Assembly (NCBI GenBank): GCA_036506495.1
Contig: DASXRQ010000232.1
Location: 1-64,000 of the forward strand
Reading direction: 5' to 3'
From: DASXRC01 sp036506495
Lineage (GTDB): Bacteria; Actinomycetota; Actinomycetes; Mycobacteriales; Micromonosporaceae
DNA: 64,000 bases
Part shown: positions 33,291 through 41,255 of the stretch, piece by piece
Position numbering within the stretch: the first letter of the stretch is position 1
Layout of the letters: every line of letters begins with the position of its first letter
Program-made: the position numbers and the translations under genes
The notes under the pieces: model-generated
Seen by the model: the letters and a program-made list of their open reading frames with translations, nothing else
The model's database searches: none
Told to the model about the DNA's origin: nothing

Positions 33291-35785
33291 GCACCGCAGT
33301 GCAGCACCGGCCGGCCAAAGTCGGCGAGGGAAACGGGGGCGTGCCCGCCCGGCGCGCCATCCTCCGCTGGGCGCTGCGGCTTTTCCGCCGGGAGTGGCGC
33401 CAGCAACTACTGGTGCTGGCGCTGCTCAGCATCGCGGTCGCCGCGACGGTCCTCGGCGCCGCCGTCGCCACCAATGCGCCGTCGTCACCCAACGCGGCAA
33501 TGTTCGGAACCGCTGACCACCTGGTCACCTTCCCGGGCACCGACCCACACCTGGCCGCCGACATTACGGCCATCGGGCAGCGGTTCGGCACCATCCAGGT
33601 AATCGAGAACCGGGAGCTCGCCGCGGGAACCACCCAGGATGTCCAGCTGCGCGCCCAGGACCCGGCCGGCCGGTACGGGCGGCCGATGCTGGCCCTAGTC
33701 TCCGGCCGGTACCCGACCGGCCCGGGAGAGGTGGCCGTGACCAGCCAGGTGGCCACCCTCTACGACCTGCATGTCGGCGACGTCTGGCGCCAGGACGCAA
33801 CGGCGCGACGCGTGGTCGGGCGGGTGGAAAACCCCAACAATCTGCTGGACGAGTTCGCGCTCGTCGCGCCCGGCCAGGTCGGCGCGCCGACCCGGGTCAC
33901 CGTCCTATTTGACGCCACCCCGGCCGAGGTAGCCGCGTTCACGTTCCCCGCCGGCGTGACGCCGCAGACGCCGGCGCCGGCGCCCCTCGGGCTCCGCCCG
34001 GAATTCGTCGTACTCGTCTGCGCGATCTTCGGACTAATCTTCATCGGGCTGGTGGCGACCGCCGGCTTCACCGTGCTGGCCCAGCGGCGGCTGCGGTCGC
34101 TGGGGATGCTCAGCGCGCTCGGGGCCACCGACCGAGACGTACGCCTCGTGATGATCGCCAACGGTGCCGTCGTCGGCGTTGCCGCCGCGCTCGTGGGCGG
34201 CGTCGTGGGCCTTGCCTGTTGGTTCGGGTACGCCCCACGGCTACAGGTCAGCACCGGGCATCGCATCGACCCGCTCCACCTGCCATGGTGGCTCGTCGCC
34301 AGCGGCATGATCCTCGCCGTCATCACGGCCGTCGCCGCGGCCAGGCGACCGGCCCGGGCGGCCGCCCGGATGCCGGTCGTCGCCGCTCTCTCCGGGCACC
34401 CGCCCCCGCCGAAGGCGGCGCGCCGCCTCGCCATACCCGGCATCCTCCTGCTCGTGGCCGGGCCTGTCCTCCTCGCACTCTCCGGCGGCTGGGGCTCGTC
34501 GGGCGAGCTTCAGGCGCTGTCCGGGCTGTGCGCCACCATCGTCGGCCTGCTGTTCGTGACGCCCGCGTGCCTGTCGGTCCTGGCGGTCGCCGGCCGGCGC
34601 GCACCCATAGCGGTCCGCGTCGCGCTGCGCGACGTCGCCCGCTACCGCGCCCGCTCCGGGTCGGCCCTTGCGGCGATCAGCTTCGCCGTCCTCATGGCGG
34701 TATTCATCAGCATCCTGGCCACCGCGCGGTTCGCCGATCCGTTCGACTACTTCGGACCGAACCTGCCGCCGAACCAGCTCGTCGTCTACGCCCACGGCGC
34801 CGGCGGCCCCGGACAGGAACCGTCGGCACCGACCCCCGGCCAGCTGCGATCCATGGGCGCGATGGCTAACGCGATCGCCGTCGCGCTGGGAACCGCCGAC
34901 ATCCTCGAGCTCGACTCACCGACCGACCTGGCTTCCGGCGCGGAGGTGACGCTCGTGCAGTTCTTCCACGGCGACTTCAAGGGCGCCGGCGGCCAGCTGT
35001 ACATCGCCACCCCGGCGCTGCTCGCCCACTACGGCATCGCCACGAGCCAGGTGGACCCGAACGCGGACATCCTGACCTCGCGCGCCGGCCTCGACCAGCT
35101 GAGCGGCCTGGCGTTGATGGACGTCAACCCGTCCAGCCCGCCCCCAACCGGATGCGGCGGAGGCCTCTGCGGCGCGAACCCGAAGATCCAGACTCTTCAT
35201 CAGCTACCCACCGACATCTCCGCACCCAATCTGCTTGTCACCGAACACGCTCTGCGGCGGCTCAGTCTTCAGTCGGCGCGGACCGCGACCGGATGGCTGA
35301 TCCAGACCACCAAACCGCTCACGTCGACACAGATCAACCTCGCCCGGCAGATGGCGCTTGCCACCGGTGGCAGCGTCGAGACCCGGTCCCAGAACCCGTC
35401 GCTCGACGAGCTGCGCAACTGGGCCACGGCCGGCGGCATCCTCATCGCGCTCGGCGTCCTCGCGATGACCGTCGGCCTCATCCGTGGCGAGGCGGCGGGC
35501 GACCTGCGTACCCTCACCGCCACCGGCGCCAGCCGACGCGTCCGGCGCACCCTCACCGCCGCTACGGCCGGCGGCCTCGGCCTCCTCGGCGCCGTGCTCG
35601 GCACCGCCGTCGCGTATCTCGCCGCCGTCTGCTACTACCGCAGCAGCCTGAGTACGACCGTCAGCCACGTACCGGTGGCTGACCTGATCGCCGTCCTCGT
35701 GGGGTTGCCGCTCGTGGCGACCCTCGGCGGCTGGCTGCTGGCCGGGCGTGAGCCGCACACGATCGACCGCAGGCCGCTGGACTGA
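33287..35785 (+). CDS. FtsX-type ABC transporter permease
   Basis: 832 residues. One N-terminal helix (about 38-60, VLALLSIAVAATVLGAAVA), a periplasmic domain of about 180 residues, a group of helices from 245 on with the FtsX loop (LRSLGMLSALGATDRDVRLVM), a second helical bundle around 385-490, a second large extracytoplasmic domain, and a last FtsX triple helix (LRTLTATGASRRVRRTLTAATAGGL). The duplicated FtsX layout matches antimicrobial-peptide or lipid efflux pumps under PadR control. Substrate unknown. Confidence 0.9.
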   Translation: MSTAVQHRPAKVGEGNGGVPARRAILRWALRLFRREWRQQLLVLALLSIAVAATVLGAAVATNAPSSPNAAMFGTADHLVTFPGTDPHLAADITAIGQRFGTIQVIENRELAAGTTQDVQLRAQDPAGRYGRPMLALVSGRYPTGPGEVAVTSQVATLYDLHVGDVWRQDATARRVVGRVENPNNLLDEFALVAPGQVGAPTRVTVLFDATPAEVAAFTFPAGVTPQTPAPAPLGLRPEFVVLVCAIFGLIFIGLVATAGFTVLAQRRLRSLGMLSALGATDRDVRLVMIANGAVVGVAAALVGGVVGLACWFGYAPRLQVSTGHRIDPLHLPWWLVASGMILAVITAVAAARRPARAAARMPVVAALSGHPPPPKAARRLAIPGILLLVAGPVLLALSGGWGSSGELQALSGLCATIVGLLFVTPACLSVLAVAGRRAPIAVRVALRDVARYRARSGSALAAISFAVLMAVFISILATARFADPFDYFGPNLPPNQLVVYAHGAGGPGQEPSAPTPGQLRSMGAMANAIAVALGTADILELDSPTDLASGAEVTLVQFFHGDFKGAGGQLYIATPALLAHYGIATSQVDPNADILTSRAGLDQLSGLALMDVNPSSPPPTGCGGGLCGANPKIQTLHQLPTDISAPNLLVTEHALRRLSLQSARTATGWLIQTTKPLTSTQINLARQMALATGGSVETRSQNPSLDELRNWATAGGILIALGVLAMTVGLIRGEAAGDLRTLTATGASRRVRRTLTAATAGGLGLLGAVLGTAVAYLAAVCYYRSSLSTTVSHVPVADLIAVLVGLPLVATLGGWLLAGREPHTIDRRPLD

Positions 35786-35802
35786 ACGCCGGCGATCCGC
35801 GC

Positions 35803-36225
35803 CTATTGCGGTACGGAATCGCGTGGAGCGATCCAATCCACGTGTTGTCCGGTGACTGCCGCGATGTGATCGAAGTCGGCGTCGTAGTGCAGCACCGACG
35901 CGCCATAGTGCTCGGCGGCGGCCGCGGTGAGCAGATCCATGACGCCCGCCGCCCGGTGCTGGCTCGTCGCCGCGAGGAGCGCCTGTACCTGCCGCGCGCG
36001 AACAGCGATCTCGTCGGTACAGGCGAGTTGCACCAGCTGGCCGCGAACACGGAAGATCCCTTGGTGTTCGCGCCGGTCGCGGGCGGAGTAACCCAGTTCC
36101 AGGTCGACGGTGACGAACGTTGCGACGACGCCATCCGCCGCCAGGCCGCGCAGTCGTGCCTCGGCCGCCGGAAGCCTACGAGCGATCGTGTACGCGGAGG
36201 TATCAGCGAGGAACAGGGTGGTCAA
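35803..36225 (-). CDS. vapC: VapC-type PIN-domain toxin
   Basis: 140 residues. The PIN active-site acidic residues are visible: Asp8 in LFLADTSAY, Glu in TVDLELGYSA, Asp in AGVMDLLTAAAAEHYG, and Asp in VLHYDADFDHIA. It cleaves RNA, typically a tRNA or rRNA loop. The start overlaps the antitoxin stop by 4 bases (VapB first), the classic VapBC arrangement. Confidence 0.92.
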   Translation of the reverse strand: MTTLFLADTSAYTIARRLPAAEARLRGLAADGVVATFVTVDLELGYSARDRREHQGIFRVRGQLVQLACTDEIAVRARQVQALLAATSQHRAAGVMDLLTAAAAEHYGASVLHYDADFDHIAAVTGQHVDWIAPRDSVPQ

Positions 36226-36428
36226 CGTCGAGCACCGCTCATCACCTCGGGGTCGGTGAGGTCGGCGCCGCCGAGCAGGAATGGATCGTCGAGGAAGGCG
36301 CGGGCACGAGACTTGCGCTCGGCGACATAGCGCAGAGCTTCGTTCACGGTGTCCTTCTTCGTTGTCGTGCCGAGCTCGGCTTGGGCGACTTCGAGCAGCG
36401 CATCGTCGACGTCGATGATCGTTCTCAC
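36222..36428 (-). CDS. vapB: VapB-type antitoxin
   Basis: 68 residues. The N-terminal RTIIDVDDALLEVAQAELGTTTKKDTVNEALRYVAE is the VapB ribbon-helix-helix (MazE/VapB-like) group of Mycobacterium, and the C-terminal RAFLDDPFLLGGADLTDPEVMSGARR tail would wrap the VapC PIN site. GTG start at 36428. It is translated first and overlaps vapC. The pair presumably autorepresses through the 5' region. Confidence 0.9.
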   Translation of the reverse strand: MRTIIDVDDALLEVAQAELGTTTKKDTVNEALRYVAERKSRARAFLDDPFLLGGADLTDPEVMSGARR

Positions 36429-36436
36429 GGCCTTGA

Positions 36437-36444
36437 TGATATCA
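36437..36444. promoter_or_regulatory. Possible VapBC operator
   Basis: TGATATCA is a perfect 8-bp palindrome 8 bases before the vapB start; a GTATAC palindrome is further upstream at 36468-36473. Both are AT-rich islands in GC-rich sequence and fit an autorepressed toxin-antitoxin promoter. No direct evidence. Confidence 0.35.
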
Positions 36445-36500
36445 GAGTCGGTGGCGCGTATACATCGATGACCTGCCCCGCCCGCGCGCGGGGCGGCTGG

Positions 36501-37430
36501 TCAGGGGGTGGGGTTCACGTTCGGCGTCCCTCGGCGGGGTTGCACGCGGACCGGCGCGGGAGGCGGAGCCGGTGCCGCGGCTATGTCGCGGAGGAAGTCG
36601 CGCTCCGGAGCGGACTCGACCGCCGGCGGCGTCTCGGTCGACGGCTGCTCCCGGACGGTGGCTTCGGGCGTGGCCTGGGCCATGGGTGCCCTCTCCAGGA
36701 ACCGGAGCAGCTCGACCGGGAACGGCAGAACCACGGTCGAGTTCTTCTCTGCCGCCACCTCCACGACCGTCTGCAACAGCCGCAGTTGCAGGGCGGTGGG
36801 AGTGTCGGCCATCGTGGCCGCGGCCCGGGCCAGCTTCTCGGACGCCTGCAGCTCTCCGTCCGCCGTGATGACGCGGGCCCGTCGTTCCCGTTCCGCCTCG
36901 GCCTGGCGAGACATCGATCGCTTCATCGAGTCCGGCAGCGCCACGTCCTTGATCTCTACGCGATCGATGTGGATGCCCCAGCCCAGGGCCGGGCTGTCGA
37001 TCATTATTTCCAGCCCTTGGTTGAGCCGCTCCCGGTTGGACAGCAGGTCGTCCAGCTCGCTCTTACCGATCATCGAGCGCAGCGACGTCTGCGCCACCTG
37101 CAGGACCGCGAAGCGGTAGTCCTGCACGGCCACGACGGCGCGGACCGGGTCCGCGACGTTGAAGTACACGACCGCGTCGACCTTGACCGTCACGTTGTCC
37201 CGGGTGATGCCGTCCTGTGCCGGCACCGGCATCGTGACGATCTGCATGTTCACCTTCCGAAGCCGGTCGACACCCGGGACGATCAGCGCGAGTCCGGGCC
37301 CGCGGATGGCCTCGAGAACGCGACCGAACCGGAAGACGACCCCCCGCTCAAACTGCTGGACGACCCGTACGCCGAAGCCGAGCCAGGCCGCCGCAACACC
37401 GAGCGCTGCGAGTGAAAGGCCGATGATCAT
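36501..37430 (-). CDS. Slipin/stomatin (SPFH, band 7 family)
   Basis: 309 residues. An N-terminal membrane hairpin (MIIGLSLAALGVAAAWLGFGVRV), then the band-7/SPFH domain (VVQQFERGVVFRFGRVLEAIRGPGLALIVPGVDRLRKV, NVTVKVDAVVYFNVADPVRA, LRSMIGKSELDDLLSNRERLNQ) and a coiled coil (MSRQAEAERERRARVITADGELQASEKLARAA). The last 70 residues are Pro/Ala-rich and disordered. It forms membrane microdomains and could regulate nearby envelope proteases; no NfeD-type partner is adjacent. RBS GGAGGTCGTT before the ATG at 37430. Confidence 0.92.
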   Translation of the reverse strand: MIIGLSLAALGVAAAWLGFGVRVVQQFERGVVFRFGRVLEAIRGPGLALIVPGVDRLRKVNMQIVTMPVPAQDGITRDNVTVKVDAVVYFNVADPVRAVVAVQDYRFAVLQVAQTSLRSMIGKSELDDLLSNRERLNQGLEIMIDSPALGWGIHIDRVEIKDVALPDSMKRSMSRQAEAERERRARVITADGELQASEKLARAAATMADTPTALQLRLLQTVVEVAAEKNSTVVLPFPVELLRFLERAPMAQATPEATVREQPSTETPPAVESAPERDFLRDIAAAPAPPPAPVRVQPRRGTPNVNPTP

Positions 37431-37505
37431 AACGACCTCCCGCGGGTGAGAGCACTTCGTCCTATGCCGCGGATCGTAGCTCGGCGTGGCGCATGCGAAC
37501 TCGGC

Positions 37506-38312
37506 TCAGGGGGAGGAATTGCGTCGGTCGCCGGTGGCCGTGAGGTCGTCGTCGGGTTCGACGGGCCAGGCGTCCAGGCCGCGTGCGGTCAGCACGGCAC
37601 CGATGAGGTCGGCGGACCCGCCGACGAGGGTGGAGTCGAAATCGATCTCCGTGCCGACACACCACGAGCGGCCGGCCGGCCACAGCAGACTGGGCGATTG
37701 CGGCTCGAAACCGGTGGGAGATCCGTGCCAACCCATGTTCAGCGCCGCCCGTAGCGGCCCGCGAAACAGGAGGTAGTCGCGCCCCGGCAGGCGCAGGCGC
37801 GGCAGCGCCCACACCTCCGGCGGTACGCCGGGCGCCAGCACGGGTGCGGGCGCGACGCTGCCGTCGTTCGTTGCTGACACAACGGACACAACCCGTACGC
37901 CGGAGCCATCGACCCAGCCCCAGCCTTCCCACAAAGCGTGAAAGCAGTGCTGCGCACCGGTGACCGGAGCCAGCACGTCGATCAGCGCGCGCAGCGCTGT
38001 CGGAGCGAGGGTGCCCACCCGGACGTCGCCGTCATCCCATATTCCGGATGGAGCGGTCCCGACGGCGTCGGGTGTGGGGCGGGTGATGGCACCCCACTGC
38101 ATGAGGGCATGCGGGATGCGTCCCGTCAGGTGGCTGACCTGCGCCCAGGTCAGCGACGGCCGGGCGTCAAAGAACTCGACCGGGTGCAGCACCCGGGCGT
38201 ACGCCTCGAAGCCCCCGGGCACCACGGAGCGGACCGTCCCGAGCAGTCCGGGCAGCGCCGCGGCGATCCAGTCGCCCGCCGACACGTCCGCGACCGGCTC
38301 GAGACCCTCCAT
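37506..38312 (-). CDS. Conserved actinobacterial protein of unknown function
   Basis: 268 residues from the ATG at 38312, which has a GCGGGG run before it; a GTG two codons earlier (38318) is the alternative. It opens SAGDWIAAALPGLLGTVRSVVPGGFEAYARVLHP. Later motifs include WDDGDVRVGTLAPTALRALIDVL, HCFHALWEGWGW, LRLPGRDYLLFRGPLRAAL, and PSLLWPAGRSWCVGTEIDFDSTLVGGS. I recognise this as a common hypothetical protein of soil actinomycetes but know no function. No signal peptide or membrane segment. It runs the same way as the slipin gene, 75 bases upstream of it. Confidence 0.7.
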   Translation of the reverse strand: MEGLEPVADVSAGDWIAAALPGLLGTVRSVVPGGFEAYARVLHPVEFFDARPSLTWAQVSHLTGRIPHALMQWGAITRPTPDAVGTAPSGIWDDGDVRVGTLAPTALRALIDVLAPVTGAQHCFHALWEGWGWVDGSGVRVVSVVSATNDGSVAPAPVLAPGVPPEVWALPRLRLPGRDYLLFRGPLRAALNMGWHGSPTGFEPQSPSLLWPAGRSWCVGTEIDFDSTLVGGSADLIGAVLTARGLDAWPVEPDDDLTATGDRRNSSP

Positions 38313-38348
38313 GCCCACCCCGCCATTCTGCTCGGCGGTCCACCCAGC

Positions 38349-38882
38349 TCACACCTTGTAGGTCGGCGTGATGATGGCCCGGGCCAGCGTGTGGAACGCC
38401 AGGTTGAAGCTCGTGTAGGCGGCCGAGGAGCCCGGGGTCACCTCCAGACCGTCCACATCGACCGCGTGCACGACGAAGTAGTACCGGTGCGGCCAGTCAC
38501 CCTCGGGCGGGTACGGGCCGCCGTACCCGAGCTCACTGAAGTCGTTGCGCTGGCTGAACGCGTCGCCGGGCAGCGGCTGGGTGCCGGCGCCGCGAGGTAG
38601 CTCGGTCACCGAGGCGGGCAGGTTGACGGCCAACCAGTGCCAGAAGCCGCACGGCGTGGGCGCGTCCGGGTCGAAGCAGGTCACCGTGAAGCTTCGGGTC
38701 TCGGCCGGGAAGCCGGACCAGGCCAGCTGCGGGGAGATGTTCTGCCCGCCCACACCCGGATGGGCGTACGCCTGCGCCATCGGCTCGCCGTTGGTCACGT
38801 CCTGGCTGGTCACCGTGAAGGAACCCACGGCCGGCAGGAGTTCGTACGGGTCGGGTGCGACGGGACGTTCCAAGCTCGTCAT
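38349..38882 (-). CDS. YbhB/YbcL-type PEBP-like protein
   Basis: 177 residues of the phosphatidylethanolamine-binding fold of bacterial Raf-kinase-inhibitor-like proteins: GQNISPQLAWSGFPAETRSFTVTCFDPDAPTPCGFWHWLAVNLP and GPYPPEGDWPHRYYFVVHAVDVDGLEV. The D-P-D-A-P and the PHRYYF elements are the ligand pocket. Cytoplasmic; function unknown. The ATG at 38882 fits. Confidence 0.92.
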   Translation of the reverse strand: MTSLERPVAPDPYELLPAVGSFTVTSQDVTNGEPMAQAYAHPGVGGQNISPQLAWSGFPAETRSFTVTCFDPDAPTPCGFWHWLAVNLPASVTELPRGAGTQPLPGDAFSQRNDFSELGYGGPYPPEGDWPHRYYFVVHAVDVDGLEVTPGSSAAYTSFNLAFHTLARAIITPTYKV

Positions 38883-39030
38883 CGAGTCTCCAAACGTTCG
38901 AGCGGTCGAGGAATGGTCCGCCATAGATCCTGTCACTGGCGCAGCCGGGTGTGGGAATCGCGGACAGCGGAACGGGCTGCGTGTGTCGTACGGTGATGGC
39001 GCGGTGACGACCTGGGGAGGTGTCACGGCC

Positions 39031-39441
39031 ATGGCTGGCGATGACCTGGATGCTGCGGAGGCCTGGGTCGACTCGTGGCAGGCGACCATTCAGGCGCGCG
39101 CGGACCGGGCGCGACAGCTGGCCGCGCGCTGGCAGGACCTGTCGGCCACCGGCGCGGACCGCGACGGGCTCGTCGAGGTCACGGTGTCGTCGGCCGGTGC
39201 GCTGACCGACATCCGCCTGGATGAGGGCGTACGCGGGCAGCCGGTCGCCGACACCAGGCGGCGGATTCTGGAGGCGGTGGGCGCCGCCCGGGACGCGTTG
39301 ACGCGTCAGGTCACCGAGGCGGTCGGTGCGACGATCGGGTGGGACGATCCGGCCGCGAACGCCATCGTCGCTGCCTACGACCGGCGACGACGCGGGCGGA
39401 CCGAGGACGGCGACGCCCTGGAGGCCGACGGTGCCCGCTGA
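39031..39441 (+). CDS. YbaB/EbfC-like protein of a type VII-type toxin module
   Basis: 136 residues. One long helical pair around a beta segment: WVDSWQATIQARADRARQLAARWQDLSATG, then GLVEVTVSSAGALTDIRLDEGV, then TRRRILEAVGAARDALTRQV. This is the YbaB/EbfC fold as used in many actinobacterial ESX-like toxin loci (usually the first gene). The ATG at 39031 follows GGGGAGGTG at 39013-39021; an upstream GTG at 39004 is the alternative. It is translated before the EspC-like gene, with which it overlaps by 11 bases. It may act as chaperone or as a secreted partner. Confidence 0.8.
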   Translation: MAGDDLDAAEAWVDSWQATIQARADRARQLAARWQDLSATGADRDGLVEVTVSSAGALTDIRLDEGVRGQPVADTRRRILEAVGAARDALTRQVTEAVGATIGWDDPAANAIVAAYDRRRRGRTEDGDALEADGAR

Positions 39442-39748
39442 GGACGTCGTCGTCACGCCCGCCGTGTTGGTGGAGCACGCGGCCCGGATCGACGCCGCCG
39501 CCGGCGAGATCGCAACGGCCGGGCAGGCCGGGCAGAGCGTACGGGTCGATCGCGGCGCGTACGGCCAGTTGTGCACGTTCGTGCCGGTCATGATCGATGG
39601 CCTGCAGGGCGTGGTGGTGGACGCGATCGACGCGGCCGCCGACTCGCTGCGGGACACCGCGGATCGGCTGCGGTCGGCGGCCACCGGGTACCGGGACACC
39701 GACCAGAATCGAGAGCGGGTCAACGCGCGGCTGCGGGCGGCGCTGTGA
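39431..39748 (+). CDS. EspC/DUF2580-type type VII secretion protein
   Basis: 105 residues, all helical. VTPAVLVEHAARIDAAAGEIATAGQAGQS at the start and AYGQLCTFVPVMIDGLQGVVVDAIDAAADSLRDTADRLRSAATGYRDTD match the 'ESX-1 secretion-associated protein' EspC-like family (DUF2580), with the helix-turn-helix hairpin like WXG100 proteins. GTG start at 39431. It overlaps the YbaB-like gene upstream and the toxin gene downstream by 4 bases. Likely the secretion adaptor or co-exported partner of the toxin. Confidence 0.85.
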   Translation: MPAEDVVVTPAVLVEHAARIDAAAGEIATAGQAGQSVRVDRGAYGQLCTFVPVMIDGLQGVVVDAIDAAADSLRDTADRLRSAATGYRDTDQNRERVNARLRAAL

Positions 39749-40920
39749 CAGTCAACCCGTTGGTGGCCGGGCGGTTGGCGGGTCCAAAGGACGCCTGGGC
39801 CGGGGTGTGGCTGGCCGAGGACATCGAGCTGATCGGTCAGGGTGTCCGGAATGGATCGTGGATCGACGGCGGGCTGGGCATGGTCGGGGCGGGCCTGGAC
39901 GCGCTGGCGGCGGTGTCGGATCCGGTCGGCACGTTGCTGCAGTATGGGGTCGCTTGGCTCATCGAGCACATCCGGCCGTTGTCGCAGGCGCTGGAGTGGC
40001 TGGCCGGTGATCCCGCGCAGATTGCCGGGCACGCGCAAACGTGGCGCAACGTGGGCGCGAGCCTGCAGGAGACCGTGGCCGAGCTTGCCGCGGGCGTACG
40101 CGCCGACGTGGCGTCGTGGCGGGGCGCGGCCGCCGACGCCTACCGGGTGTGGGCCGGACAGCAGCGCGATGCGCTCGCCGGTCTGGTTCAGGCGTGCGAG
40201 ACGATGGCGGCGATCACCGAGGGCGCCGGGTTCCTGATCGCCGCGGTGCGGGTGATGGTGCGCGACGCGATCGCGGTGGTGGTGTCCCGAGCGATCACGT
40301 ACGCCGCTGAGGAGGCCTTCTCGCTGGGCCTCGCGACACCGCTGGTGGTCGAGCAGGTCACCTCGACCGTGGCCGCGTGGGCGGCGAAGATTGCCCGTTG
40401 GCTCAAGGCGATGCTCGCCAGCCTGCGGCGGCTGCTGCCGATCATCCGCCGGCTCGGCGAGATCATCGACGAACTGAAGAAGATCCTTAACCGGTTGCGT
40501 GGCAAGGGACCCGGTCACGAGCCCGGGCCACACGGGAAGCCGCCGCGCACACCCGAGGAGGAGGCCAAGCGGATCCGCGAGTTGGGCGAGGACCCGGCGA
40601 CCGGTCAGTTCCGGCAGGCGGAGGCCGAGACCGCGCAGCGGGTGGAGCGGGCGCTCGGCATCGAGTTGAAGCGCTCGCCGGATCCGAACGTCGACTGGGT
40701 CGACGATGCGGGCCGGACGTACGACGCGGTTGGCAACTTCGACGCGCGGTATTTCGAGCCGCAGTGGCCGAATCTTCAGACTAGGATCGTTGACCACTTG
40801 GCTAAGGCGGACACGGTGCCGATCGACGTATCGAGGTTCACGCCGGAACAGGTGGCGAAGGTGCAGAAGTTCATCGACGACAACGGGCTCGGACCGCGGG
40901 CGTTCCTGGTGCGTGGCTGA
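39745..40920 (+). CDS. Polymorphic toxin with WXG100/LXG-like export domain and CdiA-type C-terminal domain
   Basis: 391 residues. The N-terminal 250 residues are helical, with a WXG-like segment (ADVASWRGAAADAYRVWAGQQRDAL, W-x-G at about 127-130) and amphipathic or hydrophobic helices (VRVMVRDAIAVVVSRAITYAAEEAF). A charged proline-rich linker (KGPGHEPGPHGKPPRTPEEEAKR, about 250-275) separates a C-terminal module of about 110 residues with DWVDDAGRTYDAVGNFDARYFEPQWPNLQTRIVDHL and VDVSRFTPEQVAKVQKFIDDNGLGPRAF, which I know as the CdiA-CT tRNase-type domain. It is presumably secreted by a type VII-like system to kill neighbours. GTG start at 39745; the next gene starts on its stop codon. Confidence 0.85.
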   Translation: MTVNPLVAGRLAGPKDAWAGVWLAEDIELIGQGVRNGSWIDGGLGMVGAGLDALAAVSDPVGTLLQYGVAWLIEHIRPLSQALEWLAGDPAQIAGHAQTWRNVGASLQETVAELAAGVRADVASWRGAAADAYRVWAGQQRDALAGLVQACETMAAITEGAGFLIAAVRVMVRDAIAVVVSRAITYAAEEAFSLGLATPLVVEQVTSTVAAWAAKIARWLKAMLASLRRLLPIIRRLGEIIDELKKILNRLRGKGPGHEPGPHGKPPRTPEEEAKRIRELGEDPATGQFRQAEAETAQRVERALGIELKRSPDPNVDWVDDAGRTYDAVGNFDARYFEPQWPNLQTRIVDHLAKADTVPIDVSRFTPEQVAKVQKFIDDNGLGPRAFLVRG

Positions 40921-41237
40921 TGTCCGGGACGATCCAGGTCACGCCCACGAGCCGCTGGTCGGCCGCGGGCTGGCTGTTCGACTGGACGGTGGAGTTCCTC
41001 GCCAGCCGCGTGCGCGATCCGAAGGTCTCGGCCGGCCTTCGCGAGGTCGTCAGCGAGAATCTTGGCTGGGTCGGACTCGATCACTACGGCCCCGACACCC
41101 GGGACGAGCTCGTGGCGCTCATCCGCCGCGACCTCGTGAGCCACGCCGAGCGGGAGCTGCCGGGGTCGGTGCCCAACCGGCCGGCCGCGCTCGCGCTCCT
41201 CCGGGAGCTGGCCGAGCTGACCCCGGCCGCGGAGTGA
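40920..41237 (+). CDS. Probable immunity protein of the toxin
   Basis: 105 residues, no known family that I recognise. The ATG at 40920 overlaps the toxin stop (TGATG), so the two are made together. Mostly helical: SRVRDPKVSAGLREVVSENLGWVGLDHYGPDTRDELVALIRRDLVSHAEREL. Size, position and coupling are those of the cognate immunity protein of a contact-dependent toxin; direct evidence is lacking. Confidence 0.7.
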   Translation: MSGTIQVTPTSRWSAAGWLFDWTVEFLASRVRDPKVSAGLREVVSENLGWVGLDHYGPDTRDELVALIRRDLVSHAERELPGSVPNRPAALALLRELAELTPAAE

Positions 41238-41255
41238 CGATCTCGAGCCGGGTCC

